Shown here piece by piece: positions 10,026 through 22,399 of a stretch of DNA of 64,000 nt. The stretch is from Liolophura sinensis. Its lineage: Eukaryota > Mollusca > Polyplacophora > Chitonida > Chitonidae. Under the pieces are notes generated by a model, which saw only the letters and a program-made list of their open reading frames with translations, had not been told where the DNA came from and ran no database searches. Every line of letters begins with the position of its first letter. The stretch's first letter is position 1. Made by a program: the position numbers and the translations under genes. The stretch lies in NCBI RefSeq assembly GCF_032854445.1, contig NC_088299.1, positions 5,867,001-5,931,000 of the forward strand, written 5' to 3'.

Positions 10026-12090
10026 AGACACTTGTCCATCACTAGCATTTAATCATGAGAAAAAATAATACAATAGAGTAATCCTTCTTTGTACAGACTT
10101 TCTGAACTTTTACCTGAAGGTACTCGAACAAAAATGTTATTAAGTTTTTTTATGTGCCCACGTAAACACGTCGAGATTTAAACCGGTTTTATGACATTTT
10201 TGTACAAACACGGCTTTAACAAACCCAAAAGCACCGAAAGAGTAATTCGTCTCTTTTTGATGACCGTTTTCTTCTGAATAGAAAATCTGGCAGTCGTGAT
10301 TATGGACGGATGTGGCTATGTGTACATAACTGTAATTTCACGTTGTGCACATGTCACAAACACTGAATGGTCACGGGGCAGGTAAGTACAGTTGAAATCT
10401 CAACACTCGCCCTGTTTTTCCATCCACCACGCATGTTCGTGGGAAACCTCTTTTAACATTACACACAAGCATGCAGGGTGAAGTTTATACCGCTGATCAT
10501 TCTAAAAAGATTGAGGGATTTTAACGTAAACACCGTTCTAATGACTACAAATTATGTTCACTAAAATAGGCTTTCCTCGGCAAGAAACGTGACTTAATAA
10601 AGGCGTAGGTTATATGTCAATCCGTATCGTGGGGTAACGCGTTGAAATCTTGTTATAACAGATCATATTTAGTCCAATAAAAGAAACGAAAACAGATAAT
10701 ATGGCCTGTTATTTCGGAAGACGAATGGAACAAACCTACACGGCTTAACCAGTTCTGATGTGCGTAAATCTTTAAAATCAACTTTAAATCTGGAATTCTT
10801 GTATTATATAAGGATACTATGGGATACGTTAGATGTTATACGGATATGCTAGAGAAACCGGAAATACGAGATAGCGCCACTCGTACCCCTACGTTCATAC
10901 ATACAAAACATATATTAGTTTGATTACTTCGACTCCATTCCATGGAATGATTTACGACAAGGCAATAAGCTGTGTTTCAGGGATAATCAACCGTAGTCAA
11001 TCCATAGAGAACTATTCGTACCCCACGTCCATAAATGGCTATAATATGCGAAAAAAGGTTGGTTACGTCAGGAGAGATAGCTGCGTTCTCCGATTATAAA
11101 AATGACTCGTGCATGCATGATTGGTCATAACGATAGCGTGGCGGCGATTTCGCTTTTTGGCAATGTACGCGATTACTTTAACCTGCGATATATCGGTGTC
11201 CAACATCGCAAAATTTGAAATGGGATGTTTATTTTAGACGTTAATATTTATGGATATTTCACAGCTGAATATATACATCTGGCCTATAGTGTTCCGTTTT
11301 CTTTTTACAGCGAAACATTTTCAGCTGCGGGATGTATGATTAATTGAAAACCGCTTATTACACCATCTGAGAGGTAGTCAGTATACGCGTGATATAATTA
11401 ACCTGCCGGACTCCGTACTAAAGATCGTGCATTTTTGTGCTGCTCAAATAATGCCATCCACAACCTGAAGACCATTCCCTCCCAAAGTAATTCGGACCTA
11501 ACCTCTATATGTGTAGTCTTTCATTCATTCATGCCTTTGGGGCGACATTTTGTGGCCAAACCGGTGATGTATGTTACTCGTCCATTTCAAGAAAAAACAA
11601 TAGTCAATTCATTCGCCATTCTACGTGAAAACGTCTCCCGCTGAGCTATTCCAGTCAAATAAGTATACGCTTTGTGGTTGCGTGGTATAAAATGTATATT
11701 TTTTTTTGGTCACTCATTTTAGATAGCATCATTATGCTGTCCACTTTTCTCGATAACTGACATGTATTTTTGGCATACCTATATATATATATATAAATCA
11801 ATGATTTTAACTCCGACAAATTCATAGCATGATGCTCTGCCTATAAATACATTGATCTTTTAACCTCAACACCAAATTAACCCCGAAATGTGTCGTTTCT
11901 ACTTCTATCTTCACCTGTACAGCGTGTAACATAGAGTTTTGAGTGTTTCAATGAACCGAATGAACCGATTTGAATGTTTCTCAAATCTGATGCTTAAATA
12001 CGTCTGCCCTCCTTGAATGTGATAAATAAATTTGCATACAAGTATACTGGGCACTTTCCATGATACGAGCACTTTGTCTTCCAGATTGTC
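10026..12090. other. No recognisable feature
   Basis: This is AT-rich single-copy-looking DNA. A segment at 10180-10205 (CCGGTTTTATGACA) resembles one end of the inverted repeat at 14.7 kb. No coding exon was found. Confidence 0.4.
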
Positions 12091-12448
12091 AGTGAGTGAG
12101 CGAGTGCTTGTGGTTTAACGTTGTGCTCAACAATTTTTCAGTCATATGACGACGAAGGAATCCTTAGAGTGTCTGTAATGTACCTCGTTCTTGCAGGACG
12201 GATTTCCACCGCTCTTTTATCTAGTGCTGCTTCACTGAGACGACTTACCGAAGGCAAGTAAGCCCGTGCCATTACACTGATACGGGTCAACCAGTCGTTG
12301 CACTATCCCCCTTCATGCTGAACGAGGAAGCCAATCGAGGAAGTTACAACTCTCTTTAAAAGTTCTATATGTGACTCGAATCTGGGATTGATCCTGGATC
12401 TACCGTTCTGGAAGCGGACGCTCCACCAACTGTGCTATCCGGGCCGGT
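12091..12448 (-). mobile_element. SINE-B, full length
   Basis: This is the best-preserved SINE-B. The plus-strand left edge is AGTGAGTGAGCGAGTGCTTG, then GTCATATGACGACGAAGG and CCACCGCTCTTTTATC. On the minus strand the right end begins GGCCCGGATAGCACAGTTGG, with B-box GGATCAATCCC inside. CAGATTGT at 12082 and CAGACTGT at 12449 may be a short decayed target-site duplication. Confidence 0.9.
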
Positions 12449-12576
12449 CAGACTGTTCTTATATACTCCATTTACGAGGACAAAGCGTGCCTCATGCAAA
12501 CTGTTACTAGAACTTCTATTGGTATAGATATTACACTCAAATAATTCTGAGAAGTGGAAAGGTCTGCACAATTAAG

Positions 12577-12620
12577 TGTGTGTGTGTGTGTTTGATGGGG
12601 AGTGGTGGGGGGGGGGGGGG
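12577..12620. repeat. (GT)n followed by G14
   Basis: About seven GT units are followed by a run of 14 G at 12607-12620. Both can slip, and the length may be unreliable in an assembly. Confidence 0.85.
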
Positions 12621-13889
12621 TTCTGTAACATTCACGAAATACCCCTTCTGAACGCGAATTCTTTCCAAAACGACATGGTAGACATGCGAACACGAATCAA
12701 CTTCTATATAGTGTGGCAATCTTATTCTAAGTCTGACTGACACTATAACAGGTATATCATGCCGTCTGCATCAATGACATTTTCCAAACAGCATGCACTG
12801 AAATGAAACAATGTTTATTAATTACCAATAAAGACACAAATTTACATGTATATACACATTTAACGATAATATTCCACCGTTTTATTTACATATTTAGATA
12901 TTCGTTCATTTATTTAGGTTTCACACCAAGGTTCAGCATGCTGTACAACGTTTAAGATCTCAAAAGCATCTCACATATATTGTACATTTTATGAAACGCT
13001 CAGATACACTGACTTCAGTTTAACTTGCCACTGACATTTTATCAATGTTTACACATGACATTATTAGTATCAGTGGTTTTCATATATCGTGAGCCTGTAA
13101 AAATATACAAAACCAGCAAAAACTTGAGGGAAGATCGTATAATGGTACGCGGAAGGCGAGATCTCCATACCCTACTTCGCACCCATGCTGTGGAGCTTCA
13201 GACATTTAGGTATCGATGTAAAACATCAGTAGTTCAAATACAATTAATATAGTGCATTTGAAAGCTAGTTTATAAGCTGGTAAAGATTTTCTATATCAGG
13301 CCACATTTGGCAAATAGTATTTTATTGGTGAACAATACTTTATGGGATTGAACAAATGGAGATAATCACATTGTACACAAATCTGATGCAATATCATTTT
13401 CATAATTTTCATGAAAGGCCTATACATAACGTATGTTACTCTTTGTATACATATAGGCCTATACGTTCACGTCTCTATATATATAGACATGAGAGAGATC
13501 TATTTGTGAGTCGATGTGGAACAGTATTAATGCAATGAGAATTACAAATAAAGCATTTATTTCGACAGTTGCAATATAGTTAATAACCTGTACATAGGTA
13601 GTTTCAGTTTGTCTGTTATATGTATGGGGTACCTTTTTGAGAATAAAGGCTACTCGTGTGCAAGAGAGATTGACCGTTGCTCCCTGTAATATATGAGTAC
13701 TACGTCACTAGTTTGCTCACAAAACGTCAATATATCGTTAGGACTGAACAATAGACTGTATTAGGCGGGAAATGTTCCCCACTCGGTTCGCTACTTTTTT
13801 TCTCGGCATGTATGAAAACCTTTATAACAGTACAAATCAAGATCAATTAATGCCTGAAAAAGAAACCATCAAAACTTTATCACTGTTTA

Positions 13890-14075
13890 TAGGTTTGTTT
13901 ACCGTTTCAGGCGCCATTCTCAAGAATTTTCACTCTAATACGACGGCTGTCAGTTTTATGTGTTGCGGAAACTGGACTGCCGGAGGTAAGTCACCGACCT
14001 TTGGTAAGTTACTGGCGAACTTTTCCACATGTGCGTTATGTTATATGCAGTTAGTCAGACGAATAAGACTATCTT
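13890..14075 (-). mobile_element. SINE-C fragment
   Basis: As read on plus, the motifs are TTCTCAAGAATTTTCACTC, GACGGCTGTCAGTTTTATG, CACCGACCTTTGGTAAGTTA and TTCCACATG. The head is not clear. The 127-codon frame at 13772-14155 overlaps this repeat and is not treated as a gene. Confidence 0.7.
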
Positions 14076-14096
14076 CTGACCTTATCATTAACTATG

Positions 14097-14305
14097 TTTA
14101 TTTCATTGCTATTCAACGCACCATCCTCCAGAATTTTTCTTGTTTAGTACGATGACTGTCAGTTTTATTGGTTAGAAGCAACTGGGTGCCCGGGGTAAAC
14201 TGCGAGTTAATGACACACTTTCGCACATGTTACGTAAGGATTCATGTATTTATATCATACTAGTATTGGTGGAACACAGGAAGTCTTCAACGAGCGATAC
14301 ACAGC
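14097..14305 (-). mobile_element. SINE-C fragment, second copy
   Basis: It repeats the order of the copy immediately to the left: ACGATGACTGTCAGTTTTAT, GGGGTAAACTGCGAGTTA, TTTCGCACATG and TATTGGTGGAACACAGGAAG. It is more diverged. Confidence 0.65.
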
Positions 14306-14690
14306 TAATATTATCACGTAGTGCCCACAAGCAGTGCACAGCTTATTGTCACAGGAAAATGTGACATCGTTTCATCTTACCTTGTCGTGGCAAGTTTTCG
14401 GGAAGCGTGTAAGACAAGTCGAAAGTTTGATGTCCTCGGTGTAAGTGTGTCCCACGTCGGACCAAACATAGACCTAGTTAAGCTCGTCGTAAGTCGGTGG
14501 CGGAAAAGTCTGATTAGAGACACAGAAGAGAGCCTAACATACAGTCTACAAACTTATCGTATATTATACTGGTACGCTGTACTTCTTGGCGTCAAGACCT
14601 TTTCTAATAAAGTCCGCGTTCAGTTATAACATCTTTATACTCGTTCGTGGAGCACTTGTTGTTGTGACCTCAATTTATAGCTGTATGGCC

Positions 14691-14793
14691 TATAAAACCG
14701 GTCAACCTGAAAATGGACCAATGAAATGATCGCATTAGAAAACGCCCACAGAATCAACCAATCAAAAACGGTGTTTGAGACCCGGTTTTATGA
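14691..14793. repeat. Short inverted repeat (MITE-like)
   Basis: TATAAAACCGGTC at the left edge is matched by the complement of GACCCGGTTTTATGA at the right edge, enclosing about 75 bp. It is too small to be autonomous. Confidence 0.4.
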
Positions 14794-14799
14794 CAATTT

Positions 14800-15740
14800 T
14801 CAAGGACGTTTTCTGAAATATACATTTTAATATGAACTTTGAAAGGAGTTCATCTGCCTATGCAGAACCTAGCCATATGCGAATATAACATTACGTAACA
14901 TCAGAATTGTTTCCTTTGAAAACCTTAATAACTCGTTTGTCTCGGCCTTTATCCTTTTTTCTGTCTCTTTCTTTTAAATTATATGTTATATGCAGTCAAG
15001 TTCTTAAAATATAACAATATATAAAACTAAAGACCTAACTGCTAGAAAAGATGGAAAAACTTTAATTTAGTATTTTATTTTTTACATATACATGTACATA
15101 ATTAAAAATTAAACGTGATTTAAAATAAATGGTTTAAAATATGAAGAAAAGAAGGCAGTTTTTAGTGATGATATATACATTTTCCCTATGAATAGATTCA
15201 TACAATTAGCCAGACGAATTGCAAAAAAATTGCAGAATTGTATCTTTTACAGTTGTATTTACCAGTTTATCAGAAGTTTAAAGTGAATATAAACCGCTTT
15301 TCTTCGTGCGCCGCGCCATGTACCTATATAGCTGACCAGTTTGATCTGGTTCTGAACGCGCAAGAAACCAGCGAACACAAAAACCGCGTTTATCATTAAT
15401 TGTGTCGCCTGGTGTGTTGACCTTGGTATCTGAATTTCACCCTATAAATCTCTTCTTGTTTTTTCTTCCTCTTGAATGACCTAGGAATGGATGTACACGT
15501 TTTTATCACACGTGAGACGTTCTGACCTGATAAAGCCAGCTTGGGTCACGCTACACATAGACGATGATCCTGACATACCTCTGCCACTTTGAAGATCATT
15601 GTTTTACGAGCAGATTTTGTCTCGTGACACATTTTAACACGAACCAGCCCGCGGTAAAAACGTTGCAAAACATATTCGTTTAGACAGCTTTAGACAGCCT
15701 GATATAAAATTATAGTAAAGGTCATTGTTAAATATAGTTC
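14800..15740. other. No recognisable feature
   Basis: This is strongly AT-rich between 14950 and 15290, then mixed. No coding exon or repeat family was recognised. Confidence 0.4.
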
Positions 15741-15927
15741 TGGGCCCGGTTTCACGAACGTTTTTAAAATCTTTTGGTTTTGTTTAAAACAACATACTAC
15801 TATGTACATACATGTGTGAAGTGTTTAACTATAGTTTTGCCGACAAACACTACATATTCACTTAGACTTAGGCAAAACTGCTGACAATTTACTGCGCTTT
15901 CGTGAAGTTTCTTGAAACCGCGGTCCA
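15741..15927. mobile_element. MITE-like element with CCGGTTTC terminal repeats
   Basis: The left end is TGGGCCCGGTTTCACGAACG and the right end is CGTGAAGTTTCTTGAAACCG followed by CGGTCCA, which pair as imperfect terminal inverted repeats. The 187-bp element has no coding capacity. Confidence 0.65.
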
Positions 15928-16631
15928 ACATTTACAGACTTTTACCAGGCAGAGGGCCCAATTTATGTAGATTATTTTTGAGAGAAGCCCACAGATTGTT
16001 GATCATTGCATGGACAGATAGAAAATGTTCTTTGAATGTTAGACCCTCTATAAAATTTTACCTTAAATAACATTATATAGCACTAACAGCACTAATAGCA
16101 CTATAGCACTAACAAGTTTACCATGCACATAAACTTTCTGCCACTTTGTTTCAGGTATGTCATGTAAAGACAAGGGTCTTGATGATGAAAGAACTATGCA
16201 AACTTTGTGGTATGCCCTGATGAGGAGCTACTGAGCAAAGCTATGCACGATGACGAATGCAATCTCTTAAAATGTCGATCTATTGGTTAAATGGTGTTTA
16301 ATCATTAAATACTCAAATAACAAGCACTGCTGGTAGAAAATTGAGATATTTAATTTAACCTTAAGTATCGTGCTTTCATTTAAGGTATATGTTTTATAAA
16401 TGTGTTCTTTTCTGTTAAGACATCAGACATTCGTGTTCTTCATGCGTGGGTTCGTCGTGGAAAAATATATCGATAAAATGTACCACCAAGAACGCCCATT
16501 TCATGTTACCTGTTACTAATAGAAGTTTGTATATACATACATATATACATATATCCGCATTGTGATTGGTTTATACATTGTCACGTGACGTTCCACAATC
16601 GTCATGGTTACGCGAGACGGTAGCCCTATAT

Positions 16632-16935
16632 TTATTTCATTGCTGTCATACTCCTGTAAAGAATTTTCACTCATACGATGGTCGTCAGTTTTATGAATAG
16701 AGGAAAACGAAGTACTCGCAGAAAACCACTTGCCTTTGGTCCGTTACTGACGAACTTCCCCATGTATATGACGTACAATGCACGCAGTACTGGTGGAAGA
16801 CGGAGTCACCTTCCGCGAATGTTATGCACCATGAACTGCTCCGTCGCACGGGTATTATAGAACATTTCTTGTCGCCACAAGATCCCACAAGCCCTGAAAG
16901 TCGGAGAATATACAAATTCCCTGTCCAAGTCAGGA
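16632..16935 (-). mobile_element. SINE-C copy
   Basis: Plus-strand order: AAAGAATTTTCACTCATACG, GGTCGTCAGTTTTATGAATA, CTTTGGTCCGTTACTGACGA, AGTACTGGTGGAAGAC, GTCGCCACAAGATCCCACAA and CTGAAAGTCGGAGAATATAC. This follows the longer copy at 33.8 kb. The tRNA head is decayed. Confidence 0.75.
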
Positions 16936-19114
16936 AATGAGCCCGCACCATGCCCTGCTCCCTTTTATATATACAACTTTAGCTGCCATTTGAACTTTCG
17001 AATCGCACCACTAAAAGTAACGTCTACCATGTTTGGAATTTTTTTTCTTTTTTGAATATCGAGCAGGGTGTTGGAATTTTTATCCCACCTAAATATGGTG
17101 TTTAACATTTACACGCGTGATAAACATAGGCCTTTCATAGGCCTATACATTGAAATCATATACGTAGGCCTATAGGCTTATCATATATTAAACATATACA
17201 CTGAAAACATTAAATTACGCCGTTTTCAGCAAATAAACCCATCTAATTTACTGCATAAATGATTGCATTTATACAAAAATAGATTTAAAATAAATGCATG
17301 CATTTATTAAACAAACGCATTTATTTAAAAGAAATAAACACACCTTGAACAAGTCGTTAGCAGTTATTACAGTGTACTGGCAACTCTAATTTAGTCACAT
17401 TCCTTCGTTTCAAAGCATATAAAGCATTTCTTACTAAGTTTCGTTATAATGCGTGGCTTAATTAATCCGGATTAATTGATGGAATTTATAACCATACGGC
17501 TTACCATTAGTCCTATGTGAGGTCAGGAAAAACCTGATGACTGCAACTAAAGTGTACTAGTCCCATGGACCTCTTCTGTATACCAATCTAGCAACATAGA
17601 TTGCGCTGATAACACACCAAAAACAAAGTTGTGTACGGTTAGGCCGGTCTCAGTTGTCAGCAGAACGATGCGGAGCGTGCACTTCTGATTTTCTGAACAC
17701 CCGTCAGGCTGCAATATACTGTACGTACCTTTTGAAGGGGAAGACGGCTTAAATCCACACCCTCGGTCGGCGAAAGATTAGAAAGATCCGAAAATGATGG
17801 ATTACTCACGCTCAACAGGTAACACGTGACATCGGGTTACACACGAGAACAATCTTCGGTAAGGGGAGGCTACTCTGCACGAAAACGGGCGTAGTCCAGT
17901 AACTGGACGCTTGTTACCTCCCCTGTTCTACTAACTTAGAGCCGCCCAGAGGTACGGCCTGGCTTCTGACTTAAGTCAAAATGTTGATCATTAAATTCGC
18001 AATGTTCTTTTTCGTTGTATTAGCTGTAAGTTGTTGTGCACTAACACATGCAGAATTTGCCTTGTCCAACAATATTTTGACGCTGTCCCTTTAGAAATAA
18101 CAAAAACAAAGTCGTTTGAAATTTTGACTTGAGTCAACAATCGCTTCGTTGATCCCAAGACCAGATGATACAATCTCCAAAAGACGAAAGAAGCAGAATC
18201 AAATTCCAGCATTTATTGGATGTCATGGGTTCAGCGATGGAGGTGGCTGGTTTGAGATTTTTGTTTTAGTCTAGTCTACAAGTAGGCCTACATGTGTACA
18301 CGTACGGACACTGCGGTAGGCCTTTGGTGAACAGATGACTGATCATTAACATATCATCATGCAATGATCATGCAAAACAAGAGTGATCATCTTCAAAAAT
18401 GGCCAGTTTTAGATTGTAATTCATAAACTTTGATTTCGTGGACATCTTCTATACAGGTAATGTATATACGTACATACTCTAAATAAATGTAAAGTGTAGA
18501 CCTACATGTAGGCCTGTTTGGAAACTATTTTGTCCCGCAACTGGTTACGGTAGGCCTCCTTTAGAAAAAAACTATTTCTTCCAATTATCTGCTTCAAAAC
18601 TTACACGATGAACAATTACAATTAAAAAATTCATTTATTAGTGAACACATTACATTGGTACATGTAAAAATCAAGTGTTTTATATTGGCCCACATGTAGT
18701 TCGGAGATTTGGAATGTCGGTTTAGATGTCTAACAACCCCGGTATCGATACATCTTCACTCGAGAAAATACCTAAAACACCAGGTACCTGGGGAAAACAA
18801 TGGGAACCTGCCACGGAACATATAGGGCCTACATACAATTGGAGCGGTCGGAATGAAAATGTACCTAAAACATCTATAAGCTCTGAGACCAAACAAAAAC
18901 ATAAATGTTGCTTTAAGTCATGTAGGCTACATTGGCTACTCCATGTATTTTCAATGGCTTCTCCGGTTATCTCCTCCATATATAAATATCCATATGGCAA
19001 ATTACATCAATTAATTAAACCCGTTGAGTTAAATCCCGTGGTTTCTTTTCCTTTAAGATTTACCGGAACAAGTTAGGTATCGGAAAGCCTCCGTACAATG
19101 GTAAGCCTGCATGT
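16936..19114. other. No recognisable gene
   Basis: The stretch is rich in the words TAGGCCTA and AGGCCTAT, notably at 17129-17180 and 18283-18550. A 15-bp near-palindrome (GTCCAGTAACTGGAC) lies at 17893. A 116-codon frame at 18726-19076 matches nothing I recognise and is not called. Confidence 0.4.
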
Positions 19115-19127
19115 AACCTAATAGGGA

Positions 19128-19381
19128 GGGGCCTCCGTGGCTCAGTTGGTTAGCACGCTAGAGCAGCGTAATGACCCGTGAGTCTCTCACCAATGCGGTC
19201 GTTGTGAGTTCAAGTCCAGCTCATGCTGGCTTCCTCTCCGGCCGTACGTGGGAAGGTCTGGCAGCAACCTGTGGATGGTCGTGGGTTTCTCCCGGGCTGT
19301 GTCCGGTTTCCACCCACCATAATGCTGGCCGCCGTCGTATGAGTGAAATATTCTTGAGTGTAAAACACCAATCAAAAAATC
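19128..19381 (+). mobile_element. SINE-A, full length, with target-site duplication
   Basis: Head GGGGCCTCCGTGGCTCAGTT with A box, then B box GAGTTCAAGTCC, body GCTGGCCGCCGTCGTATGAG and tail TCTTGAGTGTAAAACACCAA. The 13-bp flank ending at 19127 and that starting at 19382 share CTAATAGG with two mismatches overall. Confidence 0.93.
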
Positions 19382-19650
19382 AAACTAATAGGAAAGTTTC
19401 GAGTTCGAAATCTTTTGTCATTAAAGGTAAAACCAGTCCTGCTGTATCATGTGACTTAATGGCTGACATAAATTTACCGAACGTCTGTCTTACCGTGTTC
19501 CAGAGGCACAGATGACACCTCTCTCCCTTAACAACTTCTCAGGTTCACAAACGTTCAGCTCCTCGATTTTCTCCGTCGTTCAGTGTTATAGTAAATGGGA
19601 TCAAAAATAGTTGCCTAACATGTTTGACAGATCACATGATGCCGTTGTCT

Positions 19651-19753
19651 GGTTCCCTTACGTTTTCTGCGTACCCTAAATCTAAAACGATTAGCGCCAT
19701 CTGACGTCAGGGGGAGGGAACTTGGCAAGGTACGCAGAATACGTCAGGGAACT
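19651..19753. repeat. Inverted repeat, 25-bp arms and 53-bp loop
   Basis: The left arm is GGTTCCCTTACGTTTTCTGC plus GTACC. The right arm at 19729-19753 matches its complement at 22 of 25 positions. The loop contains TGACGTCA. It may be a small transposon or a cruciform-forming site. Confidence 0.7.
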
Positions 19754-20452
19754 TGATTAGGAACCACCTCAATGATACAGTATGATTTTTTTTTTTACCT
19801 TGATCGGTAAAAGAATTCAAGTTGATCAAGTGTATTGAACGTTTCCCGAAAGCGTTTCAAACTGTAAGTCGAATTACATGAATTCCCCTAACATGAATGC
19901 TGATTTAAATACAAAGGCATACTTCTTTTCCCTATTACTTTCGAGAGTTTGTAATTTATAAATGCTTTTTACTCCGGTGTGCTATGTTAATCCATTCAAG
20001 GGAGACTATTCTAATGTCGGTGTTAAGGAAAAATTATGATAACAGGTTATCTCCCTTCTGCCCTGAAACCATTTAAATTTTTCTTATTTTCTTACATATT
20101 CGCCAGTAATGTGCAGCCTTTTCCCATAATAGGGCCTGTGTGTGATATCCTTGCCTAATGTGGAAGTAAGCGATAGTTAAGGTGGACATATATGTATGGA
20201 TTGTACATAATTTTAAGGAAAGGACACGCCTTACATTTAGACCACATATGGACATAACGGTACGTTAAACAGTATATAGGCCTAAATATACATGTGTATC
20301 CATTCATTCATGTCATCATCACCAGTCCATTAATTTACAAGAAACAGGACAAGTCTGTGTGTGTTCCTACGCTACTTAGTTATTATGAATACTGAAAATT
20401 TATTTTGTACATTTACCTCCCGAAAAATTATGCTTACTTAAAAAATCTTCAT

Positions 20453-20584
20453 TTCCTGGGATCCGTTTCCAGAACTTCGTGTTAAGTATCCCTTAGCTAA
20501 ATGCACTTAATATTTCTACAATATACGTTGTCATAGTAGTTAAATGCTCACCTAACTAAGTGCACTCAGTGAAACCAGGAACAG
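20453..20584. mobile_element. MITE-like element, related to the 58.8-kb copy
   Basis: The ends are CCTGGGATCCGTTTCCAGAA and GTGAAACCAGGAACAG. The interior word CCCTTAGCTAAATGCACTT and the following TTTCTACAATATACG match the reverse complement of the element at 58775-58904, which shows the two belong to one family. Confidence 0.75.
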
Positions 20585-20912
20585 GTAACAATGGAGACGA
20601 AGAGAGTCTCGAAAATGGTGGTAGCTATCCAACACGTGTGCCCGACGATTAAGAGTGAATTATCTCAACATTGAGTTATAAGATTTAAGCACTAACATAT
20701 GTACATGTAAGACTGTTGCTTAACGCAAATTCTCAAGAATTTTTCACTTATAAAATGTCGTATTATTAGTAGTAAGAATAGAATTATATGCAATTTAAAA
20801 TTGGTTAAAACTACATGTTTATTTATAACGTAACGATGCGTTTTGTATCGAGTGTGCCGTTAGTTGGTTTTTGTTTGTCAACAGAAATATTGTAGCTTTT
20901 AGAGGAAACACG
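20585..20912. other. No recognisable feature
   Basis: This is AT-rich spacer between the MITE-like element and the 17-bp array. Confidence 0.35.
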
Positions 20913-21165
20913 TTCATAAATACATACCGTCTATAAATACATACCATCCATAAATATACACCGTCTATAAATACATACCGTCTATAAATACATACCATCC
21001 ATAAATACATACCGTCCATAAATACATACAATCCATAAATACATACAGCATATAAATACATACTGTATATAAATACATACTGTGCATAAATACATACTGT
21101 CCATAAATAGATACTGTCCAAAAATACATATCCATAAAAGCATACATCCATAAATACATGTAAGC
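20913..21165. repeat. Minisatellite, 17-bp unit, about 15 copies
   Basis: The unit is close to ATAAATACATACCGTCT, with CCATCC, CCGTCC and CTGTCC variants at the end. The minus-strand frame across it is a by-product of the repeat. Confidence 0.93.
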
Positions 21166-21335
21166 CTACATACTGTCAGTAACTACACCTACAGTACCTA
21201 CAGTTTTGCTATGTTTGTTTTTGAGAATTCAACAATGTTACAGAAGTAAATATGAATAGCCTTTATCGGAAGCCACGTGTATACGAATAACGGTTCCCAC
21301 GTAAACGAAGCAAGATACAGTTATTCTGAAAAAAG

Positions 21336-21425
21336 AGTGAGTGAGTGAGTCCTTGGGGTTTAACGTCGTACTCAACAATGTTTCAGTCATGTGATGACTA
21401 TCGCTGAGCTGACTTCGATGCTGGT
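21336..21425 (-). mobile_element. SINE-B tail fragment
   Basis: It contains GTGAGTGAGTGAGTCCTTGG, GTTTAACGTCGTACTCAACA and CAGTCATGTGATGAC, then stops abruptly. Confidence 0.8.
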
Positions 21426-21967
21426 CACACCGTCGACGCTGAAAAAAAGATATGATTATAATAGCACGTTCGGTATAGCGTTAAGTGCAATTACAAAGTA
21501 AGATCAAGGGATGGACTGATCTTGTGCTGCATGTGGATGCAAATTCTTACTTTCAGTCTCAATTTCTATTTATGTAATAAATTCAATACATGATTTGCAA
21601 TAATGCTAATCGTTACCATCTCTGTGATCCATGCTTGACGTCACGTGCATTTTCGTGTCATTTTTCATTTAGCCTGGAGTTAACTCAATTTGTCTTATAT
21701 ATGTGTAAACTGCTAATTAGTCTGTCATTACAGGTTTATTTTAAATGTTGACATGAGCTACCTTGGTTAGGGTCTTGTCGTGAGCTGCCATGCAGCAGGA
21801 GGGGTCCAGTTGCTTTGCTTATTAATGCCATGTGTACATCGTAATACGAAGCCGAAGATGGCAGCACAGGGGAAATAACTCTATTGCATATTTGTCAGGT
21901 TAGCTTACATTTGCACTCGTCTCAGCACATTGACGTGCTTTCTTTAAGTTAGCTTACTTTAACTGTT

Positions 21968-22398
21968 AGTGTTTTTGTACCATGATAATAATGTCATAAA
22001 GCCATAAGTTAATATTAAAGCGTGTCGTAGCTAAATGCGTGGTTAGACCATTTGGCAGACACAAGTTCTACCTCGGATTGGTAAGACCTACAAGTTTAAA
22101 ACTGACATTGTAAGTTTTTTGTACCATGATAATAATGTCATAAAGCTATAAGTTAATATTAAAGCGTGTCGTAGCTAAATGCGTGGTTAGACCATTTGGC
22201 AGACACAAGTTCTGCCTCGGATTGGTAAGACCTACAAGTTTAAAACTGACATTGTAAGTTTTTTGTACCATGATAATAATGTCATAAAGCTATAAGTTAA
22301 TATTAAAGCGTGTCGTAGCTAAATGCTTGGTTACACCATTTGGCAGACACAAGTTCTACCTCGGATTGGTAGGACCTAAAACTGACATTGTAAGTACT
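21968..22398. repeat. Three tandem copies of a 144-bp unit
   Basis: TTGTACCATGATAATAATGT recurs at 21975, 22119 and 22263. Copies one and two differ at only a few positions. Copy three carries a short deletion near its end. The similarity points to recent duplication. Confidence 0.95.
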
Positions 22399-22399
22399 T

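Noticed and set aside
13772-14155. 127-codon plus-strand frame
   Set aside because: Most of it lies in two adjacent SINE-C fragments.
17721-17960. Possible 5' UTR exon on minus with donor AAG|GTACGTAC at 17729
   Set aside because: The donor is good and a CACGTG word lies upstream, but there is no coding content, no defined start and no linkable downstream exon except the distant b5-domain gene.
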